NCBI RefSeq assembly: GCF_965137005.1
Contig: NZ_CBCRXM010000014.1
Coordinates: forward strand, 1-64,000
From: Sphingomonas_O antarctica
Lineage (GTDB): Bacteria > Pseudomonadota > Alphaproteobacteria > Sphingomonadales > Sphingomonadaceae
DNA: 64,000 nucleotides
Direction of reading: 5' to 3'
The notes beneath the pieces are model-generated. The model was not told the origin of the DNA and ran no database searches. It was given only the letters and a program-made list of their open reading frames with translations. This document shows positions 57,881 through 64,000 of this stretch, piece after piece (within the stretch, counting starts at the first letter, position 1; every line of letters begins with the position of its first letter). The position numbers and the translations under genes were made by a program.

Positions 57881-60088
57881 GTGCCGGTCAGAACAGTTCA
57901 TCTGCTCGCTTCGGCGGCGCTATTTTCGGCGGGTCAGGCGGCGGTCGCGCAGACCGGCGCGCCTGTGGCTGCCGCCGCTGCAACGCCCGATCAAGCGGTC
58001 GATTTCTCCGCCGCCCAGCTGAACTATGATGATGGCGCCGACACGGTAACGGCCACCGGCGACGTGCGCATGACGCGCGAGGGCAATCGCGTTCGCGCCG
58101 ACACCATCACCTGGAACCGCAAATCGGGTCAGGTCATCGCGTCGGGCAATGTCATCGTCGTCAATCCGGGCGGCGATGCGGCATATGGCGACAAGGTACA
58201 GCTGACCGACACGCTGAAAGACGGGGTGGTCGATAATCTGTTGCTGGTGCTGGCCGAGGGTGGCCGTTTGGCGGCGGTCAAGGGCACCCGCGTCGACGGC
58301 GTCTCGACACTCGAAAACGCCGCCTATACCCCCTGCCCGGTCACCGATGATGACGGTTGCCCGCGCAATCCCAGCTGGTCGATCAGCGCCGTCAAGATCG
58401 TGCATGATCCCGTCGCGAAGAAACTGACCTTCACGCACGCCCAGCCGCATATTTTTGGCATCGGACTGTTCACACTGCCAAAATTCACCATCCCGTTGGG
58501 CGGCGGCGGATCGACGGGCCTGCTGACCCCCGATCTGCGCTATTCGCGTACCAACGGACTAGAGTTTGCCCAGCCCGTGTATTTCAGGCTCGCACCCAAC
58601 CGCGATTTGACGCTGACGCCGCATCTCTATTCGGAAGTGCTGCCCGCGCTTGCCGGCCAGTATCGTGCGCTGACGGAGAATGGCGCCTATCAGATCGGCG
58701 GCTTTGCTACTTATGGTTCCCGCCTGCCCGCGGGAACGGTCAGCACGATCGGTCAGCGCGAATTCCGTGGTTACCTCGATGCCAGCGGCCGGTTTCAACT
58801 CGACCCAGCGTGGAGCATTTCCGGATCGGTCCGCCGCGCGACCGACCGCACGTTGCTGCGGCGTTACGACATTTCGAACGACGACCGCCTGCGCTCGGTG
58901 ATCCGTATCGAACGCGCTGCGCCCGACAGCTTCCTCTCCCTCGACAGCTGGGCATTTCAGACGTTGCGCGCAGGCGAGGACCAGGGGCAAAGCCCGCTGG
59001 TCCTGCCCGAATTCGATTATCGCCTGCGCTTGCCGGACATGATCGCCGGCGGGCGCGTCAGTACTCAAGTCAACGCACTGTCGATCGCACGGCCCGATGG
59101 TCAGGACACGCAGCGGTTGTTCGCGTCGGTGCGCTGGGATTTGCGACGCCTGACCCCTTGGGGACAGGAATTGCTGCTGACCGCTTATGGCCGCGGCGAC
59201 TTGTATCACAGCAAGGGCAATGCGCTGACGACGACCGCGCAATATCGCGGCGATCCTGGGTTCGAAGGGCGCGCGGTCGGTTCACTCGCTGCGGAACTGC
59301 GCTGGCCGCTGATCGGTGAGTTCCTGTCGGGCATGCAGCGGATCACGCCGCGGGTTCAGCTTGTCGCGACGCCGCATGTCCGCAATTTCGAAATTCCCAA
59401 TGAAGACGCCCGCGCGGTCGATCTCGAGGACAGCAATCTGTTCGCGCTCAACCGCTTCCCCGGGTACGATCGGTACGAAGACGGCGTGCGCGTCACCTAC
59501 GGCGTCGATTGGGCGTATGACGCACCGAACATCGCCGTTGCTGCCACCGTTGGCCAGTCCTATCGCATCACCCAGCACGGCGCGATTTTCCCGGATGGCA
59601 CGGGCCTTAATGGCCGCACCTCCGACATTGTCGGGCGGGCCAGCGTCAAGTTCCGCGACTTCGTGACCTTCACCGAGCGGTTCCGGCTGGACAAGGACAC
59701 GCTCGAAGTCCGCCGCAACGAGGTCGATGCGACGATCGGGTCCAAAAGCACTTACGCCGTCATCGGGTATCTGCGCCTCAACCGCGACATTCCGTTTACG
59801 CTCGAGGATTTGCGCGACCGCGAGGAAATCCGCCTTGCCGGGCGGCTGGCGGTCACCAAATATATTTCGGTGTTCGGATCGACGATCATCGATCTGACGG
59901 ACCGCGCCGAGGATCCGACCTCAACGGTCGATGGCTATGAGCCGGTTCGCCACCGGTTGGGCATCGCCTACACCGATGATTGCATCGACCTGGGCTTCAC
60001 ATGGCGACGTGAATATCAGACGTCGGGCGACGCGCGCGCCGGCAACAGCTTTCTGGTCAGGCTGGCGTTTAAGGGCTTTGGTCGCTAA
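57881..60088 (+). CDS. lptD: LPS-assembly protein LptD
   Basis: LptD is the outer-membrane barrel that, with LptE, inserts lipopolysaccharide into the outer leaflet. With GTG 57881 (AGGG upstream) the product has 735 residues: a signal peptide ending AAVAQ, an OstA/LptA-like jellyroll (YDDGADTVTATGDVRMTREG, in parts, to about residue 210), then a large C-terminal beta-barrel ending VRLAFKGFGR. Cysteines in PCPVTDDDGCPR and DDCIDLG are candidates for the inter-domain disulfides. The much longer open frame upstream is antisense to pepA. It is followed by surA, its folding chaperone. Confidence 0.93.
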   Translation: MPVRTVHLLASAALFSAGQAAVAQTGAPVAAAAATPDQAVDFSAAQLNYDDGADTVTATGDVRMTREGNRVRADTITWNRKSGQVIASGNVIVVNPGGDAAYGDKVQLTDTLKDGVVDNLLLVLAEGGRLAAVKGTRVDGVSTLENAAYTPCPVTDDDGCPRNPSWSISAVKIVHDPVAKKLTFTHAQPHIFGIGLFTLPKFTIPLGGGGSTGLLTPDLRYSRTNGLEFAQPVYFRLAPNRDLTLTPHLYSEVLPALAGQYRALTENGAYQIGGFATYGSRLPAGTVSTIGQREFRGYLDASGRFQLDPAWSISGSVRRATDRTLLRRYDISNDDRLRSVIRIERAAPDSFLSLDSWAFQTLRAGEDQGQSPLVLPEFDYRLRLPDMIAGGRVSTQVNALSIARPDGQDTQRLFASVRWDLRRLTPWGQELLLTAYGRGDLYHSKGNALTTTAQYRGDPGFEGRAVGSLAAELRWPLIGEFLSGMQRITPRVQLVATPHVRNFEIPNEDARAVDLEDSNLFALNRFPGYDRYEDGVRVTYGVDWAYDAPNIAVAATVGQSYRITQHGAIFPDGTGLNGRTSDIVGRASVKFRDFVTFTERFRLDKDTLEVRRNEVDATIGSKSTYAVIGYLRLNRDIPFTLEDLRDREEIRLAGRLAVTKYISVFGSTIIDLTDRAEDPTSTVDGYEPVRHRLGIAYTDDCIDLGFTWRREYQTSGDARAGNSFLVRLAFKGFGR

Positions 60089-60150
60089 TCCGCCATTCAC
60101 GATGCTGCTGGCATCACGGGGCCGGGCAAATTCAGAGGTTTGAGAACATC

Positions 60151-61476
60151 TTGAGCAAGTTTATCCGCGCGCTGCCGCTTATCCTCGTCGCATCTGCCGC
60201 CATGGCGCAGGATGCGGACCAAGCAACGAACAGTGCTGCCAATTTGAATATCCCCGCCAACGTCCAGTTGCTGGGCAAGGTCGATCCGCACCTCCGCAAG
60301 GCGACGGCGATCGTCAATGGCGCGATCATCACCGGCACCGATGTCGATCAGCGTCTGGCGCTGATCATCCTGGCCAATGGCGGGCAGGTTCCGGATGCCG
60401 AACGAGATCGGCTGCGCCTCCAGGTGCTGCGCAACCTGATCGACGAGCGGCTGCAGATCCAGGAAGCCAAGACGCACGACATCACCATCGAGCGCAGCGA
60501 AATCGACCGAAGCTACAACCAGGTCGCGCAACGGTTCAAGCAGACGCCCGAGGGACTCGGGGCTTATTTGCGCAACGCCGGTTCGTCCGATCGATCGATC
60601 AAGGGACAGATCGAGGGTGAGTTGGCGTGGAGCCGTTTGCTGCGGCGTCAGGTCGAACCCTTCGTCAATGTCAGCGGCGGTGAAGTTCAGTCCGTGCTCG
60701 ACCGGCTGCAGGCGACAAAGGGCGCAAAGGAATATCGCGTCAGTGAATTGTATCTGTCGGCGACCCCCGAGACGGCGGCGGCAGTGTCGGACAATGCGCG
60801 CAAGATCATCGAGGCGGTGCGCGGCGGCGGATCGTTCCAGGCCTATGCGCGCCAGTTTTCCGAAGCGTCGACTGCCTCGGTCGGCGGCGATCTCGGCTGG
60901 GTCCGCGCGGGGCAATTGCCCGAGGCGTTGGCGCAGAGCCTGGAGACCATGCAAAATGGTCAGATTGCCGGACCGATTGCCATTCCCGGCGGTTTTTCCA
61001 TCCTGGTGTTGCAGGACAGCCGTCAGGTCCTGACCACCGATCCGCGCGACGCAGTTCTCAATCTGCGTCAGATTTCACTCAAATTCGATGCCAAGACCAG
61101 CGAAGCCGAAGCGACTGCGCGCGCTTCGGCGCTGGCCAAGGCGACGCAGGCCATGGGCGGCTGCGGCAAGGCGCAGGAGGTTGCGACGCAACTCGGTGCT
61201 GAATTGGTCGACAACGATCAGGTCAAGATCCGCGATTTGCCCGCGCCGTTGCAGGAAACCTTGCTCAAAATGTCGGTCGGCGAATCGACGCCGCCGTTCG
61301 GGTCGATGACCGAGGGTGTCCGCGTGCTCGTCATGTGCGGGCGCGACGAAGCGCAGACTGCGAACGGCCCGTCATTCGACCAGATCATGTCGCAGATGGA
61401 AGAAGACCGCGTGAACCAGCGCGCGCAGCGTTATCTCCGCGATCTGCGCCGCGACGCGATCGTCGAGTATCGATAA
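60151..61476 (+). CDS. surA: Periplasmic chaperone/peptidyl-prolyl isomerase SurA
   Basis: SurA escorts outer-membrane proteins such as LptD through the periplasm. The 441-residue product (TTG 60151) has a signal peptide (ALPLILVASAAMA), the SurA N-terminal domain (ATAIVNGAIITGTDVDQRLAL and onward), and a parvulin domain (about 195-300: YRVSELYLSATPE, FSEASTASVGGDLGWV). A second parvulin-like region (about 305-410) looks degenerate. Two cysteines (GGCGKAQ, VMCGRD) may form a disulfide. The lptD-surA-pdxA-rsmA order is the classic one. Confidence 0.93.
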   Translation: MSKFIRALPLILVASAAMAQDADQATNSAANLNIPANVQLLGKVDPHLRKATAIVNGAIITGTDVDQRLALIILANGGQVPDAERDRLRLQVLRNLIDERLQIQEAKTHDITIERSEIDRSYNQVAQRFKQTPEGLGAYLRNAGSSDRSIKGQIEGELAWSRLLRRQVEPFVNVSGGEVQSVLDRLQATKGAKEYRVSELYLSATPETAAAVSDNARKIIEAVRGGGSFQAYARQFSEASTASVGGDLGWVRAGQLPEALAQSLETMQNGQIAGPIAIPGGFSILVLQDSRQVLTTDPRDAVLNLRQISLKFDAKTSEAEATARASALAKATQAMGGCGKAQEVATQLGAELVDNDQVKIRDLPAPLQETLLKMSVGESTPPFGSMTEGVRVLVMCGRDEAQTANGPSFDQIMSQMEEDRVNQRAQRYLRDLRRDAIVEYR

Positions 61477-61478
61477 AC

Positions 61479-62492
61479 ATGGCGGGTACGCAGGCACCTT
61501 TGGTCGTTGCGGTCGGCGATCCGGCGGGGATCGGACCCGAGATTGTCGCCAAGGCTTGGAGCGCGCGAGCGACATCAAGGATCGAGCCGTTCTTCGCCGT
61601 TGGCGACCCGCGGACGATCGAAAGCGTGTGGCGCGGCCCGCTCCAGCGGATCAAGGATCCGCGCGATGCCGTGCAGGTCTTTGCCGAAGCGCTGCCGATC
61701 TTCGCGGTCGAGGAAGCACGGCCCGATCTGCCGGGTCGACCGACTTATGAGGGCGCGCGGTGTGCGTTGCAAAGCCTTGAGCTCGCCACGGGGCTGACGA
61801 TGGCCGGCGCAGCGCGTGCCTTGGTGACCGGGCCGGTATGCAAGTCACAGCTTTACGCGATCGGTTTCAATCATCCGGGACAGACCGAATTTATCGCCGA
61901 ACGCTGCGGTGTCGCACATGACAATGCGGTGATGATGCTCGCCGGACCGTCGTTGCGCGTGGTGCCGATCACGACGCACATGCCGCTGGCGGATGTTGCA
62001 CGCACGCTCAGTATCGAAATGGTTGTGGCTAAGGGACGCGCGACAGCGCGTGGGCTACAGAAGAATTTTGCGATCGCGAACCCCCGGCTGGCCTTTGCCG
62101 GTTTCAATCCGCACGCCGGTGAAGACGGCATGATCGGACGCGAGGAGATCGACATTCTCCAGCCCGCCATCGCGCAGTTGCAGGCGGAGGGCATCGATGC
62201 GACCGGGCCGTTCGCGGCGGACACCATGTTCCATTCGCGCGCGCGCAGCCAATATGACGCCGCGATCTGTTGCTATCACGATCAGGCGCTGATCCCGCTC
62301 AAGACATTGTGCTTTGACGAGGGCGTCAACATGACGCTGGGTTTGCCGATCGTGCGGACTTCGCCCGATCATGGTACCGCATTCGATATCGCCGGTACGG
62401 GCGCCGCCAATCCCGGTGCGATGATCGCCGCGATCAAGATGGCCGCCGAGGCCACGCGCACCCGCGCCGCTTACATTTCCGAGGCGGCTTGA
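61479..62492 (+). CDS. pdxA: 4-hydroxythreonine-4-phosphate dehydrogenase PdxA
   Basis: PdxA oxidises 4-phosphohydroxy-L-threonine on the way to pyridoxal phosphate. With ATG 61479, 2 bases after the surA stop, the product has 337 residues. It shows VAVGDPAGIGPEI, the metal ligands in FNHPGQTEFIA, ITTHMPLADVA and CYHDQALIPLK, and the C-terminal RTSPDHGTAFDIAG. The stop overlaps the TTG start of rsmA. Confidence 0.96.
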   Translation: MAGTQAPLVVAVGDPAGIGPEIVAKAWSARATSRIEPFFAVGDPRTIESVWRGPLQRIKDPRDAVQVFAEALPIFAVEEARPDLPGRPTYEGARCALQSLELATGLTMAGAARALVTGPVCKSQLYAIGFNHPGQTEFIAERCGVAHDNAVMMLAGPSLRVVPITTHMPLADVARTLSIEMVVAKGRATARGLQKNFAIANPRLAFAGFNPHAGEDGMIGREEIDILQPAIAQLQAEGIDATGPFAADTMFHSRARSQYDAAICCYHDQALIPLKTLCFDEGVNMTLGLPIVRTSPDHGTAFDIAGTGAANPGAMIAAIKMAAEATRTRAAYISEAA

Positions 62493-63325
62493 GCGGCGCG
62501 TCAGGCGAGGAGCGTCCGCCGCTGCGCGAGGTTATTGCCCGGCACGGGCTGAACGCCTCGAAGGCGCTGGGCCAAAACTTTTTGCTCGATCAGCAGCTTC
62601 TGAAGCGGATCGCCGCCATTCCCGGCGATCTTCGCGGTGGCTCGATTTATGAAGTCGGACCCGGTCCCGGCGGGCTGACCCGTGCGCTGTTGGACGCGGG
62701 CGCCAACGTGACCGTTGTCGAGCGCGACCGGCGCTGCCTGCCCGCGCTTGCCGAATTGAACGATGACCGGCTGACGGTGATCGAAGGCGACGCCTTGGCC
62801 GTTGCGCTTCCGGATGTGCTTGCCGAGGGCGGCCACATCGTTGCCAACCTGCCATATAATGTCGGCACGGCATTGCTCGTCCAATGGCTGTCGAGTGAAG
62901 TCTGGCCGCCGCGCTGGGCGTCACTTACGCTGATGTTCCAGCAGGAGGTCGCCGAACGCATCGTCGCCGCGCCGGACAGCGATGCTTATGGACGTCTGGC
63001 GGTGCTGGCTGGCTGGCGATCCGAGGCACGGATTGCGATGCGGGTGCATCGCTCGGCGTTCACGCCGCCGCCAAAAGTAATGTCGGCAGTGGTCCATATC
63101 GTGCCCAGGGCTCAGCCCGACGGTGTCCGCTTTGCCGATCTCGAAGCCTTGACCGCCGCGGCTTTCGGTCAGCGCCGCAAGATGCTGAGGCAATCGCTCA
63201 AGGGATTGGCGGGGGCGCTCGACGCGTTGGAGATTACTGGCGTCGATTCCGCGCGGCGGGCCGAAACATTGTCGATCGAAGAGTTCGTCGCCGTCGCGCG
63301 CGCATTGCCCGAGGCGCGCAAATAG
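62489..63325 (+). CDS. rsmA: 16S rRNA (adenine(1518)-N(6)/adenine(1519)-N(6))-dimethyltransferase
   Basis: RsmA (KsgA) dimethylates two adenines near the 3' end of 16S rRNA and checks late 30S assembly. The 278-residue product has KALGQNFLLDQ, the SAM loop YEVGPGPGGLTRALLD, the catalytic NLPYNVGT and the C-terminal RRKMLRQSLKGL. TTG 62489 overlaps the pdxA stop (TTGA). The gene ends directly against the stop codon of the TPR gene on the other strand. Confidence 0.96.
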   Translation: MSGASGEERPPLREVIARHGLNASKALGQNFLLDQQLLKRIAAIPGDLRGGSIYEVGPGPGGLTRALLDAGANVTVVERDRRCLPALAELNDDRLTVIEGDALAVALPDVLAEGGHIVANLPYNVGTALLVQWLSSEVWPPRWASLTLMFQQEVAERIVAAPDSDAYGRLAVLAGWRSEARIAMRVHRSAFTPPPKVMSAVVHIVPRAQPDGVRFADLEALTAAAFGQRRKMLRQSLKGLAGALDALEITGVDSARRAETLSIEEFVAVARALPEARK

Positions 63326-63766
63326 TTACTGTTTGGTGGCCGTCTGCTGTGCGCCGATGCGGCCGATTGCTCCCGCCAGCGCGATCTGTTCAGGACAATT
63401 GCCGCGACATAATTTGGCCAGCTTATCCAAATTCTCGCGTGCTTTGGCGACTGCGCCCTTGTCGATCAACGCTTCGCCCTGCCCCGCCAGTGCCGTGCGA
63501 TCGTTTGGATCCAGCGCCAGCGCCTGACGATACAGACGGATCGATTTGCCCGGCAGCCCTTGTTTGCGCGCCACATCGGCGAGCGTGAGATAGGCGACGC
63601 GGCTGCGCGGATTGGCGGCAAGTGCGCTTTCGAGCAGATCGGTCGCGGTCTCGAGTTGACCCGCTGCCGCCGCGGCCTGCCCTTGCATCACCAGCGACGG
63701 TGCCACGACGGGCGCGGGCGCGGCCGAAACCAGCATCAGTGCGCCGAGGGTCAAGGCCAGCCGCAT
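63326..63766 (-). CDS. Secreted tetratricopeptide-repeat protein
   Basis: The 146-residue product has a signal peptide (MRLALTLGALMLVSAAPA) and about three TPR units, for example LLESALAANPRSRVAYLTLA and LYRQALALDPNDRTALAGQG, followed by a C-terminal CRGNCPEQ pair that may form a disulfide. It is probably a small periplasmic protein-interaction module; no specific family is recognised. ATG 63766 has GGAG 7 bases upstream; ATG 63778 is possible. It lies 31 bases downstream of rsmB on the same strand. Confidence 0.85.
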   Translation of the reverse strand: MRLALTLGALMLVSAAPAPVVAPSLVMQGQAAAAAGQLETATDLLESALAANPRSRVAYLTLADVARKQGLPGKSIRLYRQALALDPNDRTALAGQGEALIDKGAVAKARENLDKLAKLCRGNCPEQIALAGAIGRIGAQQTATKQ

Positions 63767-63797
63767 CACAGTCTCCATTCTGTTCTTGGCATAACGG

Positions 63798-64000
63798 CTA
63801 ACACGCCTTGATGAGCCGTGCGACGAAAAATCCGTCGGTGCCGTCCCGTTGCGGGGAAAGGCGAATGCCCGGACCGTCGGCCGTACCGAAAGGCAATGGT
63901 GCGGCACTCCAACCCGCTTCGCGCGCCAGCAGTGCCTCTACCTGCGCGGCGCCTTCTTCGCGCAACTGTGAGCACACGGCATAGACCAACGCCCCGCCCG
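63798..64000 (-). CDS. rsmB: 16S rRNA (cytosine-C5)-methyltransferase RsmB, 3' end only
   Basis: Only the last 66 or so codons lie in the window; the gene continues past its right edge. The visible part reads AGALVYAVCSQLREEGAAQV, the NOP2/Sun stretch with its second catalytic cysteine context, and ends GTDGFFVARLIKAC, typical of RsmB-type enzymes, which methylate C967. RsmF or another NSUN relative cannot be excluded from this fragment. Confidence 0.8.
   Translation of the reverse strand, partial: GGALVYAVCSQLREEGAAQVEALLAREAGWSAAPLPFGTADGPGIRLSPQRDGTDGFFVARLIKAC

Overview
The window is a gene-dense, GC-rich stretch of bacterial chromosome, most likely from an alphaproteobacterium of the order Sphingomonadales (Sphingomonas-like). 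The grounds are a tandem double-domain Hfq, a DivL-type tyrosine pseudokinase next to tsaE, the ntrY-ntrX-hfq-hflX-mazG order, an RpoH with the sigma-32 box, and frequent TTG/GTG starts. I see no phage genes, transposases, integrases or CRISPR arrays. The window is chromosomal backbone with a few accessory insertions.

Layout. 1-2.9 kb: AMP nucleosidase (amn), a peroxiredoxin and a small secreted protein. 2.9-15.5 kb: one long rightward run. It opens with ahcY behind an operator-like palindrome, then the DivL-like protein, tsaE, the peptidoglycan-recycling pair amgK-murU, the recombinational repair pair addB-addA, and trxA; most junctions overlap by a few bases. 15.5-17.4 kb: argJ and mtgA leftward. 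17.4-19.6 kb: an outer-membrane-like protein and an MFS exporter. 19.6-21.5 kb: rpoH and rluD leftward. 21.5-27.4 kb: an M67 metallopeptidase, ntrY-ntrX, hfq and hflX rightward. 27.4-32.3 kb: mazG, retropepsin, MBL hydrolase, tatD, metG and tRNA-Ala leftward, with two intergenic palindromic repeats. 32.4-40.5 kb: an FYDLN zinc-ribbon protein faces aroA, a small membrane protein and cmk; an exported hydrolase with a MerR-style promoter separates cmk from rpsA-ihfB; then tRNA-Leu runs into a solute-binding lipoprotein gene.

40.5-45.1 kb: RNase T2, nadC, ppk2, trxB, a beta-helix protein and tRNA-Met. 45.2-50.8 kb: serS, an SDR, a PilZ protein, aspS and rnd. 50.8-55.1 kb: hdaA, a DUF2066-like protein, purM, purN (fused to a YjbR domain) and a cupredoxin. 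55.1-64 kb: ndk, an EF-hand protein and pepA leftward; then the envelope and housekeeping run lptD-surA-pdxA-rsmA; then a TPR protein and the 3' end of rsmB, cut by the window edge.

Most of the content is housekeeping: translation, nucleotide metabolism, DNA repair, outer-membrane biogenesis and global regulation. The best candidates for a second look are the tandem Hfq, the PurN-YjbR fusion, the lipoprotein gene that overlaps tRNA-Leu, the MerR-architecture promoter of the hydrolase between cmk and rpsA, the ahcY operator, the DivL-like pseudokinase that has lost both its histidine and its ATP-binding domain, and two families of paired palindromic intergenic repeats. I did not find a clearly new multi-gene system.
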